A stretch of 64,000 bases of DNA, taken from Oscillospiraceae bacterium (GTDB lineage Bacteria > Bacillota > Clostridia > UMGS1840). The notes beneath the pieces were generated by a model. It did not search any database, had not been told where the DNA came from, and was given only the letters and a program-made list of their open reading frames with translations. The stretch lies in the NCBI GenBank assembly GCA_015068645.1, contig SVKD01000009.1, positions 1 to 64,000 of the forward strand. Direction: 5' to 3'. Shown here piece after piece: positions 8,592 through 16,745 of this stretch. How positions within the stretch are numbered: position 1 is the first letter of the stretch; the number at the start of each line of letters is the position of its first letter. The position numbers were made by a program, and so were the translations under genes.

Positions 8592-10163
8592 TTATTTCAA
8601 CCCCTTAATTTTTCGTTTATTCTCATACATAGCATCGTCCGCTCTGTTAAATACATCCATAAAATTTGTGTCCTTTCCGAAATCATATCTTGCAAAGCCT
8701 TTTGCAATGCTTACCGGAATTGACTCTTTATCTGTATCCACCGACTTGCTAAGACACTCTTCATCGAAAATTTTAAGAAGTTCCTCTACATCATCAAGGT
8801 CTCTGTTTTGCAGAATCACTAAAAATTCATCTCCGCCGATTCTGAAAACAGGACTTCTTTTGAATATATCTGATATAACCCTTGCCGCACTCACAATAAG
8901 CTTATTACCTACATCATGACCGTATCTGTCATTTGTTTCTTTCAGATAATTAATATCAAAAACGATAACACCAAAAACGATTTCTTTGCTTTCAATTTCT
9001 TTATCAAAATCAGTAATCCACGCCCAATAGGAATTCGTGTTTCTAAGCCCGGTAAGTGAATCACGATAGGCTAAAAGATGCTGCAGTTTCTCGTGCTCCT
9101 TCAGCTGCAACGCCATATTCTCAAATGCAATGCTTAAGAGATTAATTTCATACGTATCGCTCTGTATGATTTCAACATCATACTCCTGATTGGAAAGTTT
9201 CACCGATGCATCAGTTAGTTTCTTTAAGGGATGCACAATTTTTTTAACGATAAAAATTGCGATGCAAGAAAACAACACGGCAAGCAAAAGCACAACAAGT
9301 AGTATCTTAAGAGCTATGTCATATCGTATCTGTCTGATATCATTGTAGCTTGCAGAAATGATCAGCGTCATTCCATTCCTTAATTCTTCGGATACACTGA
9401 GATATTCTTCCGGATGCTCATGAAGCTTTGCGTCTTCGGCGTGCTCTGAATTATAGATGTCTGCACCTTCAAACTCGAGATGTGCAAATCCGTTTTCATA
9501 AATTTTTATATGGTGAACCTTATCGGTCAAAACGCTATAGTCAAAGTCCATACCAACAATACCGATAAATTCGTTATCATAATAAAGAGGCACTACATAC
9601 GAAATCATCATGATATCGATGTTTTTGTTGTTGTATGGCAACATCCAGACGGGTTTTCCTGCTTCAAGCGGTTGCCAATACCAGCCCACGTGTTCAGTAT
9701 CAGATTTATCATAAAGAGATATATCAGTAGGCTCAAAACGAACAAATTCATCCGTTCTTTTCACCTTACTGTAAAAAAGTCCGAATGTGTTATGTGAAAG
9801 CTCGGGTGCAAATCTGAAATAGTACGCCATCGCACCGTCAGTATTGCTTGCTACATCAATAAACATCTCATCAGCTCGTTCTAAAATATCGGCCTGTCTT
9901 TTGGTATCCTCAATATCAGCTTTACTGTTGATAAAATCGAGCACATAGCTTTCCATAATATGTACCGACTTTTCCATATCGCCGAAAATGTCGTTGATTT
10001 GAGAAGCTTCTTTTTCACAGGTGACATTTATATAATCCTCTGTCTGGTGCTGCACAAACTGGTCGACCTCATATATACTTAATCCCCCTATGAACACTGT
10101 AATAGCCAGCATAGCAGATATAAGTGTTATTAAAATTTTAGACTGCATTGAGTGTATTTTCAT
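8592..10163 (-). CDS. Membrane diguanylate cyclase: Cache-HAMP-GGDEF
   Basis: 523 residues. A membrane helix at about 10-30, an extracytoplasmic dCache-like sensor (residues about 40-275, with VGWYWQPLEAGKPVWMLPY), a second helix near 283-305, HAMP near 305-355, and a GGDEF domain from about 360 with an intact FRIGGDEFLVIL active site. The RxxD inhibitory site normally five residues before GGDEF is absent (the local sequence is FKRS), so product inhibition through that site is not expected. It is the first gene of a seven-gene operon. A TTTGTCA direct repeat and a -10-like hexamer lie just upstream (10188-10220). Confidence 0.93.
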   Translation of the reverse strand: MKIHSMQSKILITLISAMLAITVFIGGLSIYEVDQFVQHQTEDYINVTCEKEASQINDIFGDMEKSVHIMESYVLDFINSKADIEDTKRQADILERADEMFIDVASNTDGAMAYYFRFAPELSHNTFGLFYSKVKRTDEFVRFEPTDISLYDKSDTEHVGWYWQPLEAGKPVWMLPYNNKNIDIMMISYVVPLYYDNEFIGIVGMDFDYSVLTDKVHHIKIYENGFAHLEFEGADIYNSEHAEDAKLHEHPEEYLSVSEELRNGMTLIISASYNDIRQIRYDIALKILLVVLLLAVLFSCIAIFIVKKIVHPLKKLTDASVKLSNQEYDVEIIQSDTYEINLLSIAFENMALQLKEHEKLQHLLAYRDSLTGLRNTNSYWAWITDFDKEIESKEIVFGVIVFDINYLKETNDRYGHDVGNKLIVSAARVISDIFKRSPVFRIGGDEFLVILQNRDLDDVEELLKIFDEECLSKSVDTDKESIPVSIAKGFARYDFGKDTNFMDVFNRADDAMYENKRKIKGLK

Positions 10164-10187
10164 TTTATATCATCCTTTCCGGCTATT

Positions 10188-10220
10188 GTATAAAATCAGC
10201 TATGACAAACCTATGACAAA
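10188..10220 (-). promoter_or_regulatory. Direct-repeat promoter element, copy 1 (diguanylate cyclase operon)
   Basis: On the minus strand, TTTGTCA-TAGG-TTTGTCA (heptamers at 10214-10220 and 10203-10209, 11-bp period) is followed after exactly 9 bases by TTATAC (10188-10193). The element overlaps the stop codon of the upstream oxidoreductase gene. Repeat, period and distance match copies 2 and 3. SARP-family activators are known to bind such 11-bp-period heptamers close to the -10. Confidence 0.75.
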
Positions 10221-10768
10221 TTTGAAATACGCTTTTTGGCTTCTTCCATAATAGATGTTACATCTGCGCCAAAAATGTCCAGACCTTCTGCCGCGCAAAA
10301 ACACACATCATCAATCCCATAGAAATTTTGAGCAAGTGCTTTTACATAATCAAATCCAAAATTGTTATGACTGATATATCCACCGGCGGTAGTGATATAA
10401 TACAACTTTTTTGCCTTACATTTGCCAACAGGACGTCCCTCTTCTGAATATTCAAAAGTAATTCCTGAAACCGTGATGTTTTCCAAATAAATTTTTAACA
10501 CGGAGGGAAATGATAAATCCCAAAACGGTGCAGCAATTACAATAATGTCAGCTGTCGAGAACTGTTTGGCATATTCAAATTCCTCACCGGAAAAATCATG
10601 CAGTGCTCTTTTTTCGATCCCCTTATTACAAAGAGGTAACAGGCCCTCTTTGTATAAATTAACTTCGGTTATTTCTCCATCCAATCTATTGAGCAAATGC
10701 CAAGAAAGTTCTGTTGTTCTTGACTGAGGGCGAACACAAGCATTGATCAACAAAATTTTATTTTTCAT
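10211..10768 (-). CDS. NAD(P)H-dependent flavin oxidoreductase, flavodoxin-like fold (azoreductase-like)
   Basis: 185 residues. The N-terminus KILLINACVRPQSRT has the FMN phosphate-binding loop of the flavodoxin-like quinone/azo-reductase family. IIVIAAPFWDLSFPSVLKIY and the TTAGGY segment match the FMN ring-binding loops. It probably reduces quinones or azo or nitro compounds with two-electron transfer, protecting against redox stress; the substrate is not determinable. It overlaps the upstream STAS gene by four bases (ATGA type), an unusual partner. The pair is expressed from the second copy of the direct-repeat promoter. Confidence 0.85.
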   Translation of the reverse strand: MKNKILLINACVRPQSRTTELSWHLLNRLDGEITEVNLYKEGLLPLCNKGIEKRALHDFSGEEFEYAKQFSTADIIVIAAPFWDLSFPSVLKIYLENITVSGITFEYSEEGRPVGKCKAKKLYYITTAGGYISHNNFGFDYVKALAQNFYGIDDVCFCAAEGLDIFGADVTSIMEEAKKRISNLS

Positions 10769-11073
10769 ATAGATTTCTCCGATTCTAACATTTCTAAAAG
10801 GCCCGTCATTTCGAAAACCTCATAAACCATATCGTTAACTTTTTCAATTCGCATTGTTCCCTGATTGGAATTCATTTTTTTATACGCTCCAAGCAAAACT
10901 CTGATGCCCGCCGAAGAAATGTATTCGACCCCGGACATATCAAAAATAAGTTCTTTTGTATCTTCGGACAACTCACTGATTACGGTTGCTAAATTTGGTG
11001 CAGTTGTTGTGTCCAATCTCCCCGTTATTGCAAGAGTCACAAGTTCAAAGTCTCTTTCTACATTGATTGTCAT
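10765..11073 (-). CDS. STAS-domain anti-anti-sigma factor, second copy
   Basis: About 102 residues, one STAS domain with FDMSGVEYISSAGIRVLLGA carrying the conserved Ser pair. It is clearly paralogous to the STAS gene at 5709. An ATG exists at 11079, but the Shine-Dalgarno sequence AAAGGAG sits only one base before it and seven before the ATG at 11073, so the latter is chosen. It probably competes with or feeds into the same phosphatase/ATPase switch encoded at 2868 (inference). Confidence 0.9.
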   Translation of the reverse strand: MTINVERDFELVTLAITGRLDTTTAPNLATVISELSEDTKELIFDMSGVEYISSAGIRVLLGAYKKMNSNQGTMRIEKVNDMVYEVFEMTGLLEMLESEKSI

Positions 11074-11110
11074 AAACATTCTCCTTTCAAAGAATAATTA
11101 CATACATAAA

Positions 11111-11143
11111 ATATCACATTCACTATGACAAACCTATGACAAA
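11111..11143 (-). promoter_or_regulatory. Direct-repeat promoter element, copy 2 (STAS-oxidoreductase operon)
   Basis: Minus-strand TTTGTCA heptamers at 11137-11143 and 11126-11132 with the same TAGG spacer, then 9 bases to TGATAT at 11111-11116. It lies about 40 bases before the STAS start. Confidence 0.75.
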
Positions 11144-11195
11144 TTAAAATTCGAGTAAAAAAAATACGGTCGGAATCTTCCGACCGTAAACAAAT

Positions 11196-11975
11196 TTATG
11201 AATTTCTTCCAAGCAGCAATGCGAGTGTGTCTTCAGCCCAGGAGTACTGGGTCATATACTCTCCATGAAACGGAGGCTTTCCGGTTTGTAAAAACTTGTG
11301 ATAGTCACAGTTGATTCTCGAGGGATCTATTCTGTAATGGTACCCTTCCTGGCAAAACACCTTTTCCGCCCCCACATTGGCCAGTGCTTTTTTTAAATCT
11401 CCCACAAGATGTCTTAAATAATCCATATTTTTAACATCATCTGTATTTTCGGGCCATATAACGGCACATATTTGCTTTCCCGTCATGCCTGCACCGTTTC
11501 TGTCAACAAGCACCGCAAAAAGCTCCTTTGCTTTGGTACGCTTAAAGGCAAGCGCCTCTCCATTTTTTAAAACCTCAAAGTTTCCGAAGCATTTCACATC
11601 AAGCAATGAAACATTCGGATTTTTACTCTTAATATGGTCAATTTCTTTCTGAACATCCTCCGGAGTGATTGGTTTCATCAGATATCCGCTACATCTGAGC
11701 CGAATGGCATTGAGTGCATACTCCTCATACCCCGTACAGAAAACAATTTTGCATTCCGGCTGAATTTGGGAAATCTTTTCAGCCAGGGCAAGTCCACCCA
11801 TACCACGCATATTGATATCAAGAAAAGCGATATCCGCACTATTTTGAGCAATCCACTCAAGAGCAGCTGAACAAACAGAAAAGTCGTAAACCGCTTCGAT
11901 ATCAGGCGAAGCTTTCACAATATTGGTCAGAGCATTCAGCATAGGCCTTTCATCATCCACTGTGATTGCAATCAT
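11196..11975 (-). CDS. SARP-like response regulator (receiver + winged helix)
   Basis: 259 residues. The receiver domain occupies 1-115 with the acidic DDE at 8-10, phospho-acceptor Asp in FLDINMRG (about residue 53), FCTGYEEYA and the Lys in GYLMKPI. A winged-helix/OmpR-like domain of the SARP group follows (about 125-215), then a short BTAD-like tail with FHGEYMTQYSWAE. Such regulators bind heptameric direct repeats with 11-bp period. Exactly that arrangement precedes three nearby operons, so they are its probable targets. The start overlaps the 3' end of the kinase gene by 23 bases, indicating translational coupling. Confidence 0.9.
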   Translation of the reverse strand: MIAITVDDERPMLNALTNIVKASPDIEAVYDFSVCSAALEWIAQNSADIAFLDINMRGMGGLALAEKISQIQPECKIVFCTGYEEYALNAIRLRCSGYLMKPITPEDVQKEIDHIKSKNPNVSLLDVKCFGNFEVLKNGEALAFKRTKAKELFAVLVDRNGAGMTGKQICAVIWPENTDDVKNMDYLRHLVGDLKKALANVGAEKVFCQEGYHYRIDPSRINCDYHKFLQTGKPPFHGEYMTQYSWAEDTLALLLGRNS

Positions 11976-13815
11976 TTCCTGTCCCCTCCTTTGGTATTCT
12001 TATAGTTGCCTTCGTTCCACTTCCGATTTTGCTTTCTATGGTCAGTGTACCGTTACACATCGCCTCAATTCGGCCCCGTATGTTTTTGATTCCGACATGC
12101 TTGGTTTCATCATATCCTGCATTGATATCAAAGCCCACACCGTCGTCGGTTACCTCTACCACATAAGACTCTTTGGTTTCATAAGCAGATATTGTAACAA
12201 TTCCGCCTTCTTCAAGCCCCATAAGACCGTGCTTGATAGCGTTTTCGACAAGGGGCTGAACGGAAAGTGCAGGCAGAAGAAACTCCACAGAACGAAGGTC
12301 GTATTGGATTGTCATATCAGGGAAACGAATCTGTTCAATATCGGTATAGTGCTTGACGTGATTCATTTCCTGCGAAAATGTAATCGGTTTTACATTATCC
12401 AGTTCACTGAAGTTTCCTCTTAAATACAAGCTAAAGTTACGAACCAATTTTGAAGCAGCTTCCGGTTCTGTGATACAAAGCTGTTCAATCGTTCCCAAGG
12501 TATTATAGATAAAATGAGGCTGAATCTGGCTGATCAGAAGGGATATTCGACTTTCTGCAAGCTCTGCCTTTAAAATCATTTTTTCCGTTTCAAGCTCTCT
12601 CGCTCGTATAGCTGCATTGAAACTTTGAGGAACAACCTTCAAAAGCAAGATAAGCGTTGCAACAAAGATTAAAACAAAAATACCTTCCGAAACAATGCCA
12701 CCTTGCCACAAGCCAAAGCTTGTCCCCAAACTATCCAGGATAAATGCAATCATCGGAAGCATCACGAACGCATTGAATATCGTTTTGTTTTTATCTGCTT
12801 TTGAAAAACAAAGAGCAAGAAGCACTATCATTACAAGGCAAATCGCACTTTGAAGTGCTGACCATACTGGCAAGGTATCATAAAATCTCACATGAGTAAT
12901 CGTTGGTGCCAACATACATGCACAAATGAAAAACAAATCCAAAACAGCAAGCCATATCCCAACTTTTTTTGCCTTATTTTTCAGCTGAAAAACTATAAAG
13001 CCCGTCAGCATCAGCATATAAATCATGATTGAACCAATCTGCATTCTTGTATTAAATTTAATGATTTCGCTAAAGAATATCACTCCGTGTGCTTTAAATA
13101 AGAAATAAATCCCCGAACAGAAGATAGCAATGCCAATCAACCATAGTTTTCCATTTCCTTTCATATGAATCAACATCGAGAATATAGCTGTACCCATAAT
13201 CATAAATGCAAACAAGATCAGGGCAATCCCAAAAACCCTGTGTGCACTTCCTTTATTCAACATATCTCTTTCAAAATCTGTTCCGCCATAGGTACTTAAA
13301 TGGTTCAGAAAATCATCAACTGCTCCTGAATTGCCGAATTGATGCGGATTTTTCAGTTTGATCACAATTTCATTTGCACCTTGACATTCATAGCCGATAT
13401 ACATTTCGCCACACATATCCTCACCGGCAATATCCAGCTCCGCATCAAATGGGTGAAATTCTTCTCCATCTTCGGATACTTCACCACCAATATGATTAAA
13501 ATAAAATGCAAGGATTGTGCCTTCGGGTGCATTTCCTACAATCTCTCCCGTAGTGGGAACAAATAACTGAAAATTTCCTTTCAGGGTTACATCACCTTTG
13601 TCTGCGGGAATATGTTCACCTTTGACATATGTTTGCCACTCGCCGTCTGCCACCTGATATTCCCCGACAAACTTTGCGGAAAGATACAAGGCATTCATTG
13701 CCTGATTTCCATAATCTCTTCCTGTATAAACAAAGGTGCAAAGAACAATAACCAGCAAAGATATACATATCCCAATAAAAAATTTCTTATTTAAGTTTTT
13801 TTTCATAGATTTCAT
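11953..13815 (-). CDS. LytS-type sensor histidine kinase with 7TM-DISM-like sensor
   Basis: About 620 residues from the ATG at 13815, chosen because GGAGA lies about ten bases upstream; an earlier GTG/ATG frame extends to 13866. An N-terminal membrane helix, an extracytoplasmic beta-rich domain (about 25-195), then seven or more helices (about 200-395) match the 7TMR-DISM design. A short coiled coil leads to the histidine box SQIQPHFIYNTLG (His about 428), the N box LVENAIKHGL and the G box DDGVGFD. It should phosphorylate the adjacent response regulator. The signal is unknown; in DISM receptors it is often a carbohydrate or other small extracellular ligand. Confidence 0.92.
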   Translation of the reverse strand: MKSMKKNLNKKFFIGICISLLVIVLCTFVYTGRDYGNQAMNALYLSAKFVGEYQVADGEWQTYVKGEHIPADKGDVTLKGNFQLFVPTTGEIVGNAPEGTILAFYFNHIGGEVSEDGEEFHPFDAELDIAGEDMCGEMYIGYECQGANEIVIKLKNPHQFGNSGAVDDFLNHLSTYGGTDFERDMLNKGSAHRVFGIALILFAFMIMGTAIFSMLIHMKGNGKLWLIGIAIFCSGIYFLFKAHGVIFFSEIIKFNTRMQIGSIMIYMLMLTGFIVFQLKNKAKKVGIWLAVLDLFFICACMLAPTITHVRFYDTLPVWSALQSAICLVMIVLLALCFSKADKNKTIFNAFVMLPMIAFILDSLGTSFGLWQGGIVSEGIFVLIFVATLILLLKVVPQSFNAAIRARELETEKMILKAELAESRISLLISQIQPHFIYNTLGTIEQLCITEPEAASKLVRNFSLYLRGNFSELDNVKPITFSQEMNHVKHYTDIEQIRFPDMTIQYDLRSVEFLLPALSVQPLVENAIKHGLMGLEEGGIVTISAYETKESYVVEVTDDGVGFDINAGYDETKHVGIKNIRGRIEAMCNGTLTIESKIGSGTKATIRIPKEGTGNDCNHSG

Positions 13816-14102
13816 AACAATCATTCTCCACAAGTATTTTCTGTGTTCATTGCAGAATTTGTGCAAATTTCAGATACAGGCAAGGATATTTTGTAACATC
13901 GTTCATTGACACATACAGAAAGAAAATGCTACATTGAGAGCAACCATCATTTCTTAAGGTGAAAACCGACCTGTTCTTGATCCGTGTTGAATATTTTAGG
14001 AATCTTCCGCCGAATTCCATTCCATAAAATTTTGTCGTAATTCGATAAAGCCACCTTTTGTTGATTACTCTCTGCAGATAGTCTCAATTTTAAGACTGTA
14101 TA

Positions 14103-14372
14103 TTATAATAAAGCTAATAAAATCAAAGCCGTCAGCATTATCACAACGCCGGCAATCCCAACGTAAGATAAAGAGCGTTTCACTCTCCAAAAGGAAATCG
14201 CCTCACATACGCAGATAACACATAAAGCAATACAACCGCCTAATTCTGTATATGGCGCATTATTTTTTCTTCCCAACATTTCCAGGACTAACCATACAAG
14301 CAATGCAACACCGGAAATAATAGTTGCAACTTTTTCTAAGGTTGTTTTGTCTCCCCATTTATCATTCATCAT
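14103..14372 (-). CDS. Small membrane protein, unknown function
   Basis: 89 residues with three hydrophobic segments (about 16-33, 43-60, 70-88) and little else. GAGGAGTT precedes the ATG. It lies 21 bases after the NlpC/P60-SLH gene and is probably the last gene of the surface-protein operon starting at 19118. The 287 bases separating it from the kinase gene hold no gene I can support. No function can be assigned. Confidence 0.65.
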   Translation of the reverse strand: MMNDKWGDKTTLEKVATIISGVALLVWLVLEMLGRKNNAPYTELGGCIALCVICVCEAISFWRVKRSLSYVGIAGVVIMLTALILLALL

Positions 14373-14393
14373 TTAACTCCTCTTTCTATTCTA

Positions 14394-16322
14394 TCACTTT
14401 ATCTTTACTTTTTCAATAAATCTTTCAAGAATGACAGCAATTTCTGCTCTTGTTACATTATCTTTCGGATTTAATGTGCTGATTGTTTTCCCCGTAATAA
14501 TCCCTGCACCGGCAACATACTGCATAGCAGGAATCGCATATTCGGAAATATCAAAAGCATCATCATAGGAAAGAATATTGGTATTTTCCCCTATGCTTAC
14601 ATCGTATTCCTGAAATTTTGCATATAAATGCAAAACAGATGCAAACTGTTCACGGGTAAGGGATGAATCAGGATGAAAGTCCTTATCATTTTCATGAACC
14701 AAATTATTTTCTTTTGCCCAAGCTATCGCTTCTGCATACCAAGGTGTATCTTCTTCGGTTTCGATGACAGGTTTTGTTTCTTCCATGTTATAAAGAATCT
14801 GCAAAAATTCTGCCCAGGTAATATTTTTACCGGGATGAAAATACTTGTTTTCGTCTCCTTGCATCAGTTTGTTCTTCAAACAATATGCCACCCCGTTGTG
14901 ATACCATTCGTATTCGGGCAAGGGATTATTGTTAAAACTGTAGTACGGAACAAGCGCTACTGTCAGTTCCTCCATCCAGGTTTTCCCGTTACTTCTTTTC
15001 AGTTCCAATGTGTTCACAACACAAGAACGGACACGCTGACGAACTGACGGATTTTCAGGCTGCATGATGGTCCCAACAGCACTGATAACATAATAATTTC
15101 CGTTTCGACTGCCAAGATACATCATTTCGTGACCGTTAAAATAGAGAATGCTTCCAAACGGAAGAGCATCAAGAAATTTCATACTTTCTTCTTTGGACAT
15201 ATACTGCATATCAACCTTCGCCATAGGCATTGCTGATTGCCAGGTGGTATTCCTCGCAAGCTCCATACCAAAGCATTTATACACATTTCTCATATATCCG
15301 GAACAATCATCGGAATTAAGACTTCCACCCCAACCGTAAATATTTCCGAGAGCCGAGAATACAACTTTTGAAATGTTTGTTTTGGTCAATGGTAAAAATC
15401 CGACATGTACTTTTTTATGTTCCGAAATAAGGGTCAGCTTTTTAGAATATGTTCCGTCATCATTTCTTACAGGAATCCAAACAACATAGTTGTGGTATGC
15501 CGAACGGTTATCGATAATCTCGGTAGGCTTTACATCCTTCGCAAGCTCTAAAACCGTTCCCATTGTCAACATTAGATCCGATGTACTTGCACCATCTATG
15601 GAAGTTTCGGTATACACCTTATCACCCCATACAACAAGAACATCATCTGTTTCAATATCCCATGCAGAAATCCATTCCTCTTTATCCCTACAAATGGCAA
15701 CTGAATCTACCGGAATCCAACCTGAACAACAAATGCTCTTTGCAAGATAGTAGTTTCCGTCTTTTGACTTTGATGTAATTACAACAGGTTCGTTGACTCT
15801 GACTGAGGCAAGATACTGATAATCAAAATCGATATCAGTAAGATCATCCCAAATCGCTATATCAGACGGAAAAGTGCGTAGTGCTGTTCTTTTGGTTGCA
15901 ATCCCATAGAGCACTTTTTGTTCTTGTTCTGCATCAGGATTTTGCGTATTTGCAATCATGTTATCATAATCTTCCTGAGTGGCTTTTTCTTCACATTCTA
16001 AATACGTCCAACCAAGATAATAGGAAGCATCTGCCTGACTCGATTTCAGGAGCGCTTCATTTAACGCAATCCCATCTATCGTTTCCGGCTGATTCTTCAA
16101 ATCATACATATTTGTGCCTTTTGTAAAAAGAGTCTCTTCATTGAGTTTTTCAATTTCTTCGTAAGACATAAGTATCTCATCTTCCTGTGTCCAATAGGAA
16201 GGTGATGACATCTCGCTTGTTACATTGGGCAGATAAGATACCCCCGATGCTAAACCATTGACAATCGTGTTGAAAAATAACACAACTGCAAAAATAGTAC
16301 TGAAAATTCTTTTTGTTTTTAT
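14394..16322 (-). CDS. Secreted SH3/NlpC-P60 cell-wall hydrolase with SLH repeats (non-AUG start)
   Basis: The mature protein has an SH3-like region (about 150-300), an NlpC/P60 peptidase core with its catalytic Cys in NSDDCSGYM (about residue 340) and a His in YFNGHEMMYL (about 398), and three S-layer homology repeats at the C-terminus for wall attachment. It should cleave peptidoglycan stem peptides. The only good ribosome site, AAAGGAG at about 16331-16337, leads to ATC/ATA codons, not ATG. From the ATA at 16322 the frame encodes a classical signal peptide (KTKRIFSTIFAVVLFF). The first standard start, GTG at 16283, would cut into this signal. Either a rare start is used or the start codon has mutated. 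Confidence 0.85.
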   Translation of the reverse strand: MKTKRIFSTIFAVVLFFNTIVNGLASGVSYLPNVTSEMSSPSYWTQEDEILMSYEEIEKLNEETLFTKGTNMYDLKNQPETIDGIALNEALLKSSQADASYYLGWTYLECEEKATQEDYDNMIANTQNPDAEQEQKVLYGIATKRTALRTFPSDIAIWDDLTDIDFDYQYLASVRVNEPVVITSKSKDGNYYLAKSICCSGWIPVDSVAICRDKEEWISAWDIETDDVLVVWGDKVYTETSIDGASTSDLMLTMGTVLELAKDVKPTEIIDNRSAYHNYVVWIPVRNDDGTYSKKLTLISEHKKVHVGFLPLTKTNISKVVFSALGNIYGWGGSLNSDDCSGYMRNVYKCFGMELARNTTWQSAMPMAKVDMQYMSKEESMKFLDALPFGSILYFNGHEMMYLGSRNGNYYVISAVGTIMQPENPSVRQRVRSCVVNTLELKRSNGKTWMEELTVALVPYYSFNNNPLPEYEWYHNGVAYCLKNKLMQGDENKYFHPGKNITWAEFLQILYNMEETKPVIETEEDTPWYAEAIAWAKENNLVHENDKDFHPDSSLTREQFASVLHLYAKFQEYDVSIGENTNILSYDDAFDISEYAIPAMQYVAGAGIITGKTISTLNPKDNVTRAEIAVILERFIEKVKIK

Positions 16323-16355
16323 GATGGTTCACTCCTTTATTATGATATATAAACC

Positions 16356-16688
16356 TTATTTATTTTTTATCGCTTTATGGATTTCAGTATCAGCCAAGAA
16401 AATTACAAATAACACTGCACTGACTTTATGAATGATGGAAACAATAGCAACACCATGCACATGCATCAGCACAACGCCTGTGATGAGAGCAATTCCATAA
16501 AACACACGCATCGCGATTTCAAGAGGCGGGTTTCTCCATTCCTTGTTGGTTACAACGGTGTATGCAATCAGTAGTAAAAGCCCTATCAAAGACACGATAA
16601 TATGTGTGATCATCCCTGTGGCACGAAGTAAAAACAGCAATACTGCAATCGCAATCATTGGAATTGAAAATAAAAAATTCTTCTTCAT
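16356..16688 (-). CDS. Four-helix integral membrane protein, unknown
   Basis: 110 residues with four hydrophobic segments. Conserved-looking His residues (GVVLMHVHGVA, IIHKVSA, TEIHKA) lie near the membrane ends, reminiscent of small haem- or quinone-linked membrane proteins, but no family is recognised. It lies 57 bases after the secreted hydrolase gene and 33 before the NlpC gene on the same strand, so it probably belongs to the same operon. Start ATG with GAGGATGAG upstream. Confidence 0.7.
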   Translation of the reverse strand: MKKNFLFSIPMIAIAVLLFLLRATGMITHIIVSLIGLLLLIAYTVVTNKEWRNPPLEIAMRVFYGIALITGVVLMHVHGVAIVSIIHKVSAVLFVIFLADTEIHKAIKNK

Positions 16689-16745
16689 CTTATTCTCATC
16701 CTCTATTCATATAAATAATTTTTGGGAACAAATGGGAATTCCCTT

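Noticed and set aside
13816-14102. Possible small gene or promoter between the small membrane gene and the kinase
   Set aside because: A TTGACA at about 13907 on the plus strand has no matching downstream gene, and no coding frame or structured RNA could be supported.
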